Shown: in pieces, positions 9,017-17,374 of the stretch
Layout: every line of letters starts with the position of its first letter
How positions within the stretch are numbered: the first letter of the stretch is position 1
Assembly: GCF_021538615.1 (NCBI RefSeq)
Contig: NZ_JAJHIZ010000002.1
Span: forward strand, 930,001 to 994,000
DNA from: Niabella agricola
Lineage (GTDB): Bacteria > Bacteroidota > Bacteroidia > Chitinophagales > Chitinophagaceae
Length of the DNA stretch: 64,000 bases
Direction of reading: 5' to 3'
Position numbers and translations under genes: made by a program
The notes under the pieces: model-generated
Databases searched by the model: none
Told to the model about the DNA's origin: nothing
The model's input: the letters and a program-made list of their open reading frames with translations, nothing else

Positions 9017-9862
9017 ATGACAGATACCGGAATCATTGCACTCCTGCTGATCCTGTTGAATATTCTTTTTTCCTACAAAGGATTTACCAACCGCACATTT
9101 TTTACTACCTACCGGTTTGAGGTAGATCCGATATTGATCCATAAAGATTTTAAACGTCTGGTTACATCGGGCTTCCTGCATATCAGCTGGCTGCATCTTA
9201 TTTTTAACATGATCAGTCTTTCTGCTTTCATCGGGTTGATCGGCGCTAATCTCGGTGGCCTTCGGTTCCTGGTCATCTATTTTTCAGGACTGGTCGGTGG
9301 AGGCTTGTTTTCCCTGCTGATTCACCGGCATCATGGCAACTACAGTGCTGTGGGCGCTTCCGGAGCCGTTTGCGGGATCATTTTTGCGGCTATTGCCTTA
9401 TTTCCAGGTATGGGTGTTGGTTTCTTTGGACTTCCGTTCTCCATTCCGGGCTGGCTGTATGGGATCCTTTACGTACTGTTTTCCATCTATGGTATCCGTT
9501 CGGGTAAAAATAATGTAGGACATGATGCGCATTTGGGTGGAGCGCTTGTTGGTATGTTTGTGGCTTTATTGATGGAGCCGGAGGCCTTTGCACAAAATTA
9601 TTGCACCATCCTGATCATTGCCGTACCTTCTATAGCTTTTATCTGGTTGGTGATTAAAAGACCCGATATGCTGGTAGTGGATAATCGCTGGTTTAAAACC
9701 CATCGTAAAAATTACTCCATCGACGACCGGTACAACGAAGAAAAAAATAACGCACAGAGGGACATTGACCGCATCCTTGATAAGATCAATAAACGAGGAA
9801 TGGATAGCCTTACCAGGGCAGAGCTGGAAAAATTAAAAAAACATTCGAAAAACATGCCTTAG
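9017..9862 (+). CDS. rhomboid family intramembrane serine protease
   Basis: A 281-residue polytopic membrane protease. The catalytic Ser115 is in GASGAVCGI and the catalytic His172 in HDAHLGG. The HxxxN motif HLIFN (about 60-64) supplies the oxyanion site. About six hydrophobic segments are followed by a charged soluble tail of about 80 residues ending in a Lys-rich helix. I start at 9017 (MTDTG, directly before the first membrane helix), not 8963, because a promoter element overlaps the longer reading. Substrates are unknown. It is transcribed alone. Confidence 0.92.
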   Translation: MTDTGIIALLLILLNILFSYKGFTNRTFFTTYRFEVDPILIHKDFKRLVTSGFLHISWLHLIFNMISLSAFIGLIGANLGGLRFLVIYFSGLVGGGLFSLLIHRHHGNYSAVGASGAVCGIIFAAIALFPGMGVGFFGLPFSIPGWLYGILYVLFSIYGIRSGKNNVGHDAHLGGALVGMFVALLMEPEAFAQNYCTILIIAVPSIAFIWLVIKRPDMLVVDNRWFKTHRKNYSIDDRYNEEKNNAQRDIDRILDKINKRGMDSLTRAELEKLKKHSKNMP

Positions 9863-10012
9863 AAATGCCCGGTAAGAATAATCCGGCAGTACGTTCAATG
9901 GTATGCTTAAGATAACAATGATTGCCGGAACTGATAACCGTATATGCGCTGTAGATCGGTTAGCAGAGGAATTTGTATTTAGATACCTTTATTTGCATCT
10001 GATAATTGTCCC

Positions 10013-10020
10013 TAAATTTG
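10013..10020 (+). promoter_or_regulatory. -7 promoter element of the ANT(6)-like gene
   Basis: TAAATTTG fits TAnnTTTG. A TTTG at 9992-9995 could be the -33 element, with a 17-nt spacer. The ATG follows 16 bp later. Confidence 0.55.
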
Positions 10021-10036
10021 AATAAACCATAATACT

Positions 10037-10951
10037 ATGACCAGCAGGAGCGAAACCGAAATGATGACATTAATACTGGAGGTAGCAAAAGATCCCCGGA
10101 TACTGGCCGTGTTGCAGGATGGATCACGCTCCAATCCGAACGTAATGTCTGATATTTTCCAGGATTTTGATATCATTTATGTGGTAAATGAACTTTTTTC
10201 ATTTTTGCAGGATCATAGCTGGGTAGATGTATTTGGCGAACGGATGATGATGCAACTGCCGGAAGCGATGGAGCTGTATCCACCTGCACCGGAACTGGAG
10301 GGCGCCTTTTCCTACCTGCTACAGTTTAAAGACGGCAACCGCATTGACCTGATCCTGGTGCCGCTCGAACGCCTGGAGCAATTTACCCGCGACAGCCTCT
10401 GTAAAGTGTTATGGGATAAGACCGGGATCTTCAAGAACAATCCGTTGCCACCCGCCAGTGATGCCGGTTATCTTGTACAAAAACCTTCAGAACGATCATT
10501 CACTGACTGCTGCAGTGAGTTCTGGTATACGAATGCCGGTCTGGCAAAAGGCCTGTGGAGAGGGGAGGTGACCCTGGCCCAGGAGCTCGTCAGCCAGGTG
10601 ATCCGCGGTGCATTGCTGCAAATGATGGACTGGTACCTGGGTTGCCGGCACAACTTCAATGTAAACACCGGCAAATTTGGAAAGTATTACCAGCGCTACC
10701 TCGAACCAGAGGTCTATAAAAAGCTGCTGGCCACTTACCCGGTTGCGGAGCTGCCGCAGATCTGGCAGGCGGTATATACGATGCAGGATCTTTTCAGAAA
10801 TGCCGCCGGCTTTATTGCAACCGAGCTGGGTTATACCTATCCTACAGACTGGGATAAAAATGTGACCGCTTACATGCAACATGTGCAGCAGCTGCCAAAG
10901 GATGCGCTAAGGATCTATGACGGAGGACCGGTTCCCGCAGATAGGTGCTGA
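10037..10951 (+). CDS. aminoglycoside 6-adenylyltransferase-like protein (ANT(6)/AadE family)
   Basis: Family members transfer AMP from ATP to the 6-hydroxyl of streptomycin. The 304-residue protein keeps the nucleotidyltransferase motif DGSRSN (28-33), the metal-binding FQDFDI (Asp43, Asp45) and the third acidic site in NRIDLILVP (Asp104). It also has the block MMMQLPEAMELYPP, close to the one in known ANT(6) enzymes. Length equals the family norm. It has its own promoter and no mobile-element context, so it looks chromosomal and intrinsic. Actual streptomycin resistance is an inference from family membership. Confidence 0.9.
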   Translation: MTSRSETEMMTLILEVAKDPRILAVLQDGSRSNPNVMSDIFQDFDIIYVVNELFSFLQDHSWVDVFGERMMMQLPEAMELYPPAPELEGAFSYLLQFKDGNRIDLILVPLERLEQFTRDSLCKVLWDKTGIFKNNPLPPASDAGYLVQKPSERSFTDCCSEFWYTNAGLAKGLWRGEVTLAQELVSQVIRGALLQMMDWYLGCRHNFNVNTGKFGKYYQRYLEPEVYKKLLATYPVAELPQIWQAVYTMQDLFRNAAGFIATELGYTYPTDWDKNVTAYMQHVQQLPKDALRIYDGGPVPADRC

Positions 10952-11102
10952 TTTTTTTGCTGTTTTTCCGGCCGCATTGATCTGCATGGATCAACGGGCC
11001 GCATTTATCGCAGATATCTACTGATGTTTTACGCGGGTGCACGCAGCCATTTGTTGTCATCCCGGCGAAGCGTGGTCAGGCAGTACAATGATAGAAACAG
11101 TT

Positions 11103-11846
11103 TTAATTAATGATTTCTCCTTTGTTATTTGCCAACTTTTCCCGCCATTGGCGCAGCTGCTCTGGTGTCAGCCGGTCCCAATCGGTTACCTCGCCCACGA
11201 TTTTCAGCGGCGCCGTACTGCGATACGAGCGCGTAGGGTTGCCTGGAAATTTTTTGTCCGTTACATTGGGATCATTTTCGAAGCTGCCCGTAGGCTCCAC
11301 GATATACACCCGCTCGCGCCCCTCACCATTGGCCAGCGCAGCCGCCAGCCCCGCACCATGCACCAGGGCGGTAAAGTAAATGTGATTCATGACCACATCG
11401 CTCTGGTAATTGGATACGCCACCCGCTACAAGCAGATCGCCCGGCTGCAGGTCGGCCCGGGTACCATGATAAAAAGGTCCGTTGTCCGGTAACTGCTCAA
11501 CAGCCGATGCGGCCAGTTCGCGATACCTGCTTTCGTTATCTGCATCGCCCAGGCTGGCATAGCATTGCGCCATATTGGTATACAGGGAGGGTAGGGCACT
11601 CTTCACCGCATTGCTGTTAACGCTTAGGCCATGCTGCAAAGCGGTTTGTAGCCAGGCTAATTTGTTACGGGCATCCTGCTGATGCCGCGCCATAAAATGC
11701 GCGGCGATAAATTTTTCAAAATCATTACCGGCCTCATCCCAGGCCTGCTGGAATACCGGGGCCGCTGCTTCGGGCCTGCCTTTTTCTACAAGCTCCATGC
11801 CCTGCATGCAGCGTTGGATAACGGGGTTGTTGGGGTTAAATTCCAT
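11103..11846 (-). CDS. arr: NAD(+)--rifampin ADP-ribosyltransferase with N-terminal helical domain
   Basis: The C-terminal part (about 122-247) is an Arr enzyme, which ADP-ribosylates the C23 hydroxyl of rifamycins. Expected catalytic residues are visible as His127 (FYHGTR), Tyr157 (NHIYFTAL) and Asp192 (ENDPNVTDKKF), followed by the PGNPTRSYRS block. Classical Arr proteins are about 140 residues, so the N-terminal 118 residues are extra. They form TPR-like amphipathic helices (VFQQAWDEAGNDF, NMAQCYASLGD) whose role is unknown. It lies 4 nt downstream of a marR gene and shares its promoter. Rifampicin resistance is likely but inferred. Confidence 0.88.
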   Translation of the reverse strand: MEFNPNNPVIQRCMQGMELVEKGRPEAAAPVFQQAWDEAGNDFEKFIAAHFMARHQQDARNKLAWLQTALQHGLSVNSNAVKSALPSLYTNMAQCYASLGDADNESRYRELAASAVEQLPDNGPFYHGTRADLQPGDLLVAGGVSNYQSDVVMNHIYFTALVHGAGLAAALANGEGRERVYIVEPTGSFENDPNVTDKKFPGNPTRSYRSTAPLKIVGEVTDWDRLTPEQLRQWREKLANNKGEIIN

Positions 11847-11850
11847 TGGA

Positions 11851-12303
11851 TTATTGTTGATTGAGTTGCTCTGTTTTATGCTGCATCATGTCGATCGCTT
11901 TTGCAAAATACGTTTCCAGGGTCTTTATCCCGGCGGCGGAAAAGGAGGCAAAAAGCCGGTCCGTATCGTCCTGGAAATCCTGATACAAGGGCTGCAGCAA
12001 GGCTCGTATTTTATCGGCGTTGGGTACGATGATGATCCTGCGCCGGTCGGCCTTATCAGGTTGCCGCTTCAGCAGCTTTTTCTTTTCAAACCGGTCTACC
12101 AGGCCCGTCACAGCGCCGGTGGTGAGGCCGGTAATATCGGCCAACTCACCCGCTGTCATAGGCCCCTTCTGCAGCAGGAAGCCCAGATACTTATGATCGG
12201 TGCCCGACAGCCCTGCCTTACGTCCTACAGCTTCATGCATACGGATGGAGGTATAAGCGTAAGCCTGGCTGAGTTTTCTCAGCTGTATAACCTTGTCTTC
12301 CAT
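11851..12303 (-). CDS. MarR family transcriptional regulator
   Basis: A 150-residue winged-helix regulator with the MarR arrangement: an N-terminal dimer helix, ITGLTTGAVTGLVDRFEKK as the recognition region near 58-76, and a beta wing (RQPDKADRRRIIIV). The gene is first in a two-gene operon with arr (4-nt gap). A perfect 7-bp inverted repeat covers its own -7 element. The simplest reading is an autorepressor controlling rifamycin modification; the ligand is unknown. Confidence 0.9.
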   Translation of the reverse strand: MEDKVIQLRKLSQAYAYTSIRMHEAVGRKAGLSGTDHKYLGFLLQKGPMTAGELADITGLTTGAVTGLVDRFEKKKLLKRQPDKADRRRIIIVPNADKIRALLQPLYQDFQDDTDRLFASFSAAGIKTLETYFAKAIDMMQHKTEQLNQQ

Positions 12304-12321
12304 TTTTGTCTTCTTAACTGA

Positions 12322-12342
12322 TTATCTTAGTTTCAAAGATAA
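12322..12342 (-). promoter_or_regulatory. marR-arr promoter with overlapping inverted-repeat operator
   Basis: The minus-strand -7 element TATCTTTG (complement of 12334-12341) overlaps an inverted repeat with perfect 7-bp arms, TTATCTT at 12322-12328 and AAGATAA at 12336-12342. A minus-strand TTTG at 12364-12367 is a possible -33 element. Position and symmetry fit a MarR operator. Confidence 0.6.
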
Positions 12343-12526
12343 ATATTTTCCCGGAAAACCGATCAAAAAAGAAGCAGGCAAACGCACCACGAACAGGAAC
12401 GCACTGTTACTAAACGGGTATGCTGATTTTCTGATGTCTGCCGTTTGGAATTTTTGAGAAACCGCCGGCTATGCTGCGTGCCCCGCTGTGCCCATAAAGT
12501 ACTAACTTGTCATTTTCAATACAGCC

Positions 12527-13057
12527 ATGCACGGGTACTCTATTGCTATATCGCCGTCTGATAACGTTATCGAACAGGTAAGACAATTGAAGCAACAGCT
12601 GCGATCGGCCATCGGGTGGTATGGCAGTGTGAACGCCCAGGCACATATCACCTTTAATGTATTCCAGGCAGGAGCAGCGGAGTTGAAACTTTGGGAGCGC
12701 TATACAACAGGCTTTGCCGCGCAGCAGCAACCGCTACCGCTTCTCTTTGATCACACCGGGGCTTTTGCAAACGGCGCCTTCTTCCTCGCACCGGATGTAG
12801 TGTCTGAACCATTGCTGATCCGCATGATGCAGGCCTTTCATCACCAGGCACCAATGCCCGCAAGCATTTCGGTAAAACCGCATATGTCTATCGGCAGGCG
12901 GCTGTCGCCGTTACAGCTGATTGCAGCACAGCAACTGATTCCCGAAGTAGGCATCCGCTTTGTCTGCACTGGTTTGGTACTACGTCGCTTTAACAACACC
13001 CGCAAGCAATACGATATTATCCGACACTTTCCTTTTACTGATGCTGCTGCTCTTTAA
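12527..13057 (+). CDS. 2'-5' RNA ligase family protein (2H phosphoesterase)
   Basis: A 176-residue protein with the two signature motifs of the 2H superfamily: HIT (His40, Thr42) and HMS (His119, Ser121), spaced as in LigT-like and CPDase proteins. Such enzymes act on 2',3'-cyclic or 2',5' phosphodiester bonds; the substrate here is unknown. There is no signal peptide. It is divergent from marR-arr. Its stop codon abuts the remains of a DUF1801 gene, so the 3' junction may be a deletion scar. Confidence 0.85.
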   Translation: MHGYSIAISPSDNVIEQVRQLKQQLRSAIGWYGSVNAQAHITFNVFQAGAAELKLWERYTTGFAAQQQPLPLLFDHTGAFANGAFFLAPDVVSEPLLIRMMQAFHHQAPMPASISVKPHMSIGRRLSPLQLIAAQQLIPEVGIRFVCTGLVLRRFNNTRKQYDIIRHFPFTDAAAL

Positions 13058-13334
13058 GTGGCGCCGGAAGCGGAAAAATGATTTGCTATCAGATCCCGGC
13101 CTTCAAGATCGGCAAACAGTTCCTGATTTACGATTCGGCCTATGCCAAACATATTTTACCAGCCCCTGGAGCCCGGCATTGCTGAAGGAATTTGAAACCG
13201 AGCTGGAAGGGCTGAAGGTATCCCGGTCTGCCATCCAGCTACCATTGGACAAGGCACTGCCCGTGGCGTTTATAAAGCGGCTCATAAAGTTCCGCAAGGA
13301 AGAATGCGACCTGGTACCTGAAAAGAAACCATGA
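13058..13334 (+). pseudogene. DUF1801 (iron-chaperone-like) gene remnant, frameshifted and 5'-truncated
   Basis: Three frames each carry a consecutive piece of a DUF1801 protein: APEAEK from 13061, then MICYQIPAFKIGKQFLIY from 13078, then FTSPWSPALLKEFETEL with PLDKALPVAFIKRLIKF to 13334. The first break sits at an A5 run (13074-13078) where one more A would restore the frame; the second is near 13150 and needs more than one change. The usual 40-residue N-terminus is absent. An intact relative is at 24597-24998. Confidence 0.75.
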
Positions 13335-13353
13335 ACTGTATCTCTTCACCCTG

Positions 13354-13833
13354 TTATCGGTACAGGGATCTGCTTCTATGCCGGAATAAAACCGGTGTAG
13401 TCAGTAATATAAAGCTGAGCACACTGCTCACGGTTCTGTAAAAATGAAACTGTTTCCAGGTTGCCCGCAGTGCCGTCCAGCCATCGGGGATCGTAGCAGC
13501 GGTCCAGGTCTTGACCTGGTTATCGATGGGCACTTCCACCAATAAAGTGATCAGCAGGGCAACGATCATAAAAATAAAAGAAGCTGCAAAAAAATAAACA
13601 GCCGGCTTCTGTTTCCAAAAGCCAACACAAAGCAGCAGCTGTGCCAGTAGGGTAGCGGGCATTAGGATCCGCATGGGAAGTGCAACATTATCAATAATGG
13701 TTTGACCAATCCGTATAAAATGATCGGGTGGAAAGGTTTCCAGGCTGCGTGTGAGTGTGAACCAGGTTCCCCAGAATACGCCGGTAACCAACATAACCAG
13801 GATCAGGCTGCAGCACCACCAGAATTTTTTCAT
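13354..13833 (-). CDS. DUF1772-like small integral membrane protein
   Basis: A 160-residue protein with four predicted membrane helices: residues about 5-25, 50-70, 78-100 and 135-155. The first helix begins right after MKKFWW, so the ATG at 13833 is preferred over the longer reading from 13878. The pattern of a Trp-rich first helix and a periplasmic loop with a conserved TAATIPDGW-like stretch fits the DUF1772 family, which has no established function. It is convergent with the DUF1801 remnant. Confidence 0.7.
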   Translation of the reverse strand: MKKFWWCCSLILVMLVTGVFWGTWFTLTRSLETFPPDHFIRIGQTIIDNVALPMRILMPATLLAQLLLCVGFWKQKPAVYFFAASFIFMIVALLITLLVEVPIDNQVKTWTAATIPDGWTALRATWKQFHFYRTVSSVLSFILLTTPVLFRHRSRSLYR

Positions 13834-13921
13834 GGCTTTAATTTTTGAATGCTTTAGGCAAGACGTTGTTTCAAACACTAAAGTTATTGCATTTTGCCAG
13901 AAAATCCATAGCAGCTGACTC

Positions 13922-14281
13922 TTACTTCCGAAGGATCTTCTCCATGGTTTTCCCCTTTGCCAGTTCGTCGATCAACTTATCCAGGTAACGGACTTTTTGC
14001 ATCAGCGGATCTTCTATGTCTTCTACGCGGTAACCGCAGATCATGCCGGTAATCTTGGAAGCGTTCGGATTGAGTTGCGGCGCTTCTGCAAAAAAGGTTT
14101 CAAAATCGGTTTTGTTATCGATCTGGCGTTGCAATGTTTTCGGGTCATATCCGGTCAGCCAGCAAATAATGGTATCTACTTCTTCTTTTGTGCGGCCCTT
14201 CTTTTCTGCCTTTTGAATGTAATGCGGATAAACGCTTGCAAAGGCCATTTTATAAACCCGGGCATTGTTTGTATTATTCAT
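13922..14281 (-). CDS. DUF2200 domain-containing protein
   Basis: A 119-residue soluble protein that matches the DUF2200 family over its whole length: [15 protein letters not shown] near the start, [12 protein letters not shown] in the middle, [24 protein letters not shown] towards the end. The function is unknown. A TAnnTTTG promoter lies about 65 bp upstream of the start. Neighbours give no functional clue. Confidence 0.9.
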   Translation of the reverse strand: MNNTNNARVYKMAFASVYPHYIQKAEKKGRTKEEVDTIICWLTGYDPKTLQRQIDNKTDFETFFAEAPQLNPNASKITGMICGYRVEDIEDPLMQKVRYLDKLIDELAKGKTMEKILRK

Positions 14282-14345
14282 TTTATAGCGGTTTACGGTT
14301 ATAATCCCACCTCCATGCTGACGTGCTTACCTTATTTGTGCCAAG

Positions 14346-14353
14346 CAAAATTA
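14346..14353 (-). promoter_or_regulatory. -7 promoter element of the DUF2200 gene
   Basis: The minus strand reads TAATTTTG, a full TAnnTTTG match, 64 bp upstream of the start codon. Confidence 0.45.
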
Positions 14354-14497
14354 AATAAAAGACATTAATCTTCTTACGGGGTTCGGCCCGGGAGGGATAC
14401 CTATGCTCATTTGCCGTTGGTTTGGTAAACGTTCCTGCTAGGAGCAGGCTGCCCGGGATTTCGGTTTTTTCACGGCAGTCTGTTTTCAAAGTTCAAC

Positions 14498-15376
14498 CTA
14501 CCTGCCTGTTCCAACGTTTCGAACCAGGTCCAGGACTTCCGCAAAATGGGTTTCCAATAGCATATGTCCTCCTTCGAGAATATGTACCGCTGCATCGGGC
14601 AGATCTCTTTTATAGCAGGAGGCTTCTTTAACATCAAAAAACACATCGTATCTGCCCCATATTACCAGGGCTTTGGGCTGGTATTCCCGAAAATATTTCT
14701 GAAATGCCGGGAATTGTTCAATATGGTGTTGGTAGTCGCAGTTTAATTCAAACTGCATCTCTATATTCCCCGGCCGGCTCATCCGTTCCCAATCGAGCGT
14801 CCATGTTTCGGGTCCGACAAGGGCCCTCAATTCATCCGGGAGTCCCGCAATATATTGTGCTTTTGTTCCTTCCAGGCTTAGGAATGCTGCTACTTTCCGT
14901 TTTTTTTCTTCGGTAGGGTATTTCCAGTAATCCCGGGTTTCGTCCCATTGCGGTCCAATGCCTTCCATATAGGAGTTCCCGTTCTGTACGATCATGCCTT
15001 CGATTTTTTCAGGGTGATTTATGCATAACTGTAGCCCTACCGGACAACCATAGTCGTGCAGGTATATTGTGAACCGATGCAGATCAATCCGTTCGGTAAA
15101 CCGGTTGATGCAGACGGCTATGTTTTTGAACGTGTATTCAAAACTGCTCCGGTCGGGAAAGGCACTGAACCCAAAGCCGGGAAAATCGGGAGCTACCAGG
15201 TGAAATTGGTCAGCGAGCGCAGTCATAAGATTTTTAAACATGACCGATGAAGAGGGAAATCCATGTAACAGCAGGAGCGACGGATTGTCCCGGTCCCCGG
15301 CTTCGCGGTAAAAAATATCTACGCCATCCACCGCTACGGTTCTGTTAAAAATGTTTACACATTGTGCTTCCATCAT
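14498..15376 (-). CDS. alpha/beta fold hydrolase (haloalkane-dehalogenase-like)
   Basis: A 292-residue cytoplasmic hydrolase. The oxyanion motif HGFPSSS is near 38-44. The nucleophile elbow is LHDYGCPVG, placing Asp108 where most esterases have Ser, as in haloalkane dehalogenases and some epoxide hydrolases. The catalytic histidine fits GGHMLLET near the C-terminus. The substrate is unknown. It lies 21 bp downstream of the VOC gene on the same strand, so both are probably one transcript. Confidence 0.85.
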   Translation of the reverse strand: MMEAQCVNIFNRTVAVDGVDIFYREAGDRDNPSLLLLHGFPSSSVMFKNLMTALADQFHLVAPDFPGFGFSAFPDRSSFEYTFKNIAVCINRFTERIDLHRFTIYLHDYGCPVGLQLCINHPEKIEGMIVQNGNSYMEGIGPQWDETRDYWKYPTEEKKRKVAAFLSLEGTKAQYIAGLPDELRALVGPETWTLDWERMSRPGNIEMQFELNCDYQHHIEQFPAFQKYFREYQPKALVIWGRYDVFFDVKEASCYKRDLPDAAVHILEGGHMLLETHFAEVLDLVRNVGTGR

Positions 15377-15397
15377 GTTTCTGTTGAAAAATGCAGG

Positions 15398-15796
15398 TCA
15401 AAGTCCTTCCATATAAAACACATTGAACTTATGCCCATCCGGATCCGCAAAAACAAAGCCATAATATGCTTTTCCGAACGTTTCAGGAGGCGAAACAATG
15501 GTACCGCCGGCTTGCTCCACTTCGGTTGCCCAGTCATCTACCTCGCCTTTACTTCCCGCTGAAAGCGTAAAAACGATTTCGTTGGCAGTGTGAGCATCGA
15601 CGATCTCGCCCTTCATGCCGGGTTTAAGCGCATCTCTCAGGAAAAAGTGGATGATCAATTTATTTTCTGCGGCAAAAAAACTGGTCAACTCCGCATTGGG
15701 AGTGCCATTGGGCTTAAATCCCAGTTCCGCGTAAAATTTTGTGGTTCGCTCCAGGTCGTTTACGGCCAGGTTGGCCCATATCATTTTTGGATTCAT
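15398..15796 (-). CDS. VOC family protein (glyoxalase/bleomycin-resistance fold)
   Basis: A 132-residue single-domain VOC protein with two beta-alpha-beta-beta-beta modules: WANLAVNDLERTTKFYAELG at the start and FADPDGHKFNVFYMEG at the end. The DPDGH...NVF ending is typical of this superfamily. Metal ligands and substrate cannot be assigned. It is first in a likely two-gene operon with the downstream alpha/beta hydrolase. Confidence 0.9.
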   Translation of the reverse strand: MNPKMIWANLAVNDLERTTKFYAELGFKPNGTPNAELTSFFAAENKLIIHFFLRDALKPGMKGEIVDAHTANEIVFTLSAGSKGEVDDWATEVEQAGGTIVSPPETFGKAYYGFVFADPDGHKFNVFYMEGL

Positions 15797-15870
15797 AAAT
15801 TTTTATTTTTTTCTGGTGCCGGTAATTGTAATGGCCGGCAACCGTTTGGAGTATTGGCACATTGCTCGTT

Positions 15871-15878
15871 CAAAGTTA
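15871..15878 (-). promoter_or_regulatory. -7 promoter element of the VOC-hydrolase operon
   Basis: The minus strand reads TAACTTTG, a full TAnnTTTG match, 74 bp upstream of the VOC start codon. Confidence 0.5.
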
Positions 15879-16049
15879 ATCAATAGGAGCGGCTCCTGCA
15901 CCGTGCAAAAACGGCATTTATGAGGGGTATTTAAGACAACAAAGTTTTCCCTTTCAGTAACGAAGAATGAAACGCACGAATAAGAAGAAAAAGTACGTAT
16001 ATAAAATAACAACGGGCAATACGTAATACCATTTGCCTGGTAATTTTTG

Positions 16050-16345
16050 TTAGGCATTGATCCTTGACCGGATTTCACTGATCAGATACTGGGGAATCTG
16101 TTTGAGGGTGGCCCTGATGCGCAGTGGTACAATGATCAGGTCATCCAGCAGACCCAGTACCGGAATAAAATCAGAAATCAGATCCACCGGACTTAAAACA
16201 TACATAGATCACGGTCAGGGCTGCTAATAGCTTTGCCAGAAGCGGGGTACGCTTATCGTGTAAAGCATAGTAGACCGGAACGATCTCCCGTTTCAGCTTT
16301 TTACATCTTCTTTTAGTCTGTTGAATATGCTCTTTTTTTTGCCAC
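16050..16345 (-). pseudogene. DUF1232 (YkvA-like) gene with two frameshifts
   Basis: Successive frames give IFNRLKEDV, then REIVPVYYALHDKRTPLLA...LTVIYV, then LSPVDLISDFIPVLGLLDD and a normal end in RSRINA. This is a full small DUF1232 membrane-protein sequence. Break one is at T5 16298-16302, where one base is missing. Break two is at 16199-16206, where CATACATA looks like a 4-bp tandem duplication; loss of two bases from the adjacent A-run is the alternative. No ATG is visible at the 5' end. The rest of the gap up to 16456 shows nothing else. Confidence 0.75.
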
Positions 16346-16456
16346 AGAGGCGCAGAAACGCTAAGATCTTTAATGTTTCTATGGGTTGTAGCAGTGCTAC
16401 AATAGCACTAATTTTTTAAGCAATGTTCAAACCCAAAAATCAGCGATTCTGTTCCG

Positions 16457-17356
16457 TTAATCGATCTTCTCAAAAGCTGTAAACCGGCGTTTCGGTTCGT
16501 AATAATTCCAGATAATATTGGCCAGCTTCCGGGTTAACACTTCGGCTTCATTATTATCCGTCCAGCTTTTGTCTTTATTGTTTTTGGTCAGGATACAAAA
16601 CACAAAATCGCCACCTGGAGCATTGACGAGCACCACTTCCCCGCGGGCATCGTCTACCGAACCGGTCTTACAAATTGTACTTACGGTTGCCGGCAGCTGC
16701 GATAAAGAGCGGCCATTGTAGAATTGGTTTTTTAGGTAACGGTACATTTTATCGGAATGCCGCGCATCAACCACCTTGCCCTGCCGGATCAATGTAAACA
16801 GTTGTGCCATTTCCCTGGGTGTGGTTTGCCCCCAGCCATATTTCTTCCAGATGTCCTGGCGGCCTGCCGTACGGGAGTTCACCTTTGTGTTGGGCAGTCC
16901 CAACTGATCCATGATGGTATTGATCGCGGCGCCACCGCCTGCCAGTTCCTGCAACCAGATGGAAGCTACATTATCGCTGTAGGTAAGCATCAGAGAGATC
17001 ATGGTCGACAGATCCGTACGGGCGCTGTCTTTATAGAACTGCATTAACCCCGAACCACCATAGACTCTTTTTGCATCATACACGAATTCCTGCGAAAGCT
17101 TTAACTCTTTCTGGGCAATCCTGGTAAACACGCCGGCAAGAATCGGCACTTTTACAATGCTGGCCGTAGGAAATACGGTATCCGCATTCACCGCTACTGC
17201 CCTGTTTTTTCCCAGATGGTGCACGTACACGCCAATATCTCCGTGAAAACCGCTGATCGCTTCCTGAATGTGTATTTTTAATTTTTTATCCTCTTTTTGG
17301 GTATGGCCCGATGTGTAAATAAAAAGCAAACTTGCAAGCAGGATATATTTTGACAT
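16457..17356 (-). CDS. class A beta-lactamase-like serine hydrolase
   Basis: A 299-residue exported protein (signal peptide 1-20, ending SGHTQ). It has the penicilloyl-transferase motifs Ser66-x-x-Lys69 (SIVK), SDN at 127-129 and KTG at 230-232 in class A spacing. The omega-loop motif ExxLN that carries the deacylating Glu166 in true class A enzymes is not visible between residues 155 and 180. It may therefore be a slow or non-lactamase acyl-serine enzyme. The ATG at 17356 is chosen because the upstream in-frame TTG at 17377 overlaps the promoter. Confidence 0.82.
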   Translation of the reverse strand: MSKYILLASLLFIYTSGHTQKEDKKLKIHIQEAISGFHGDIGVYVHHLGKNRAVAVNADTVFPTASIVKVPILAGVFTRIAQKELKLSQEFVYDAKRVYGGSGLMQFYKDSARTDLSTMISLMLTYSDNVASIWLQELAGGGAAINTIMDQLGLPNTKVNSRTAGRQDIWKKYGWGQTTPREMAQLFTLIRQGKVVDARHSDKMYRYLKNQFYNGRSLSQLPATVSTICKTGSVDDARGEVVLVNAPGGDFVFCILTKNNKDKSWTDNNEAEVLTRKLANIIWNYYEPKRRFTAFEKID

Positions 17357-17374
17357 TGATAAAACAGGTTTTGA

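Noticed and set aside
12960..13334. A 124-residue open frame overlapping the 2H gene
   Set aside because: Only its last two thirds match DUF1801; the first third overlaps the 2H gene and is unrelated. It is part of a broken gene, not a separate protein.
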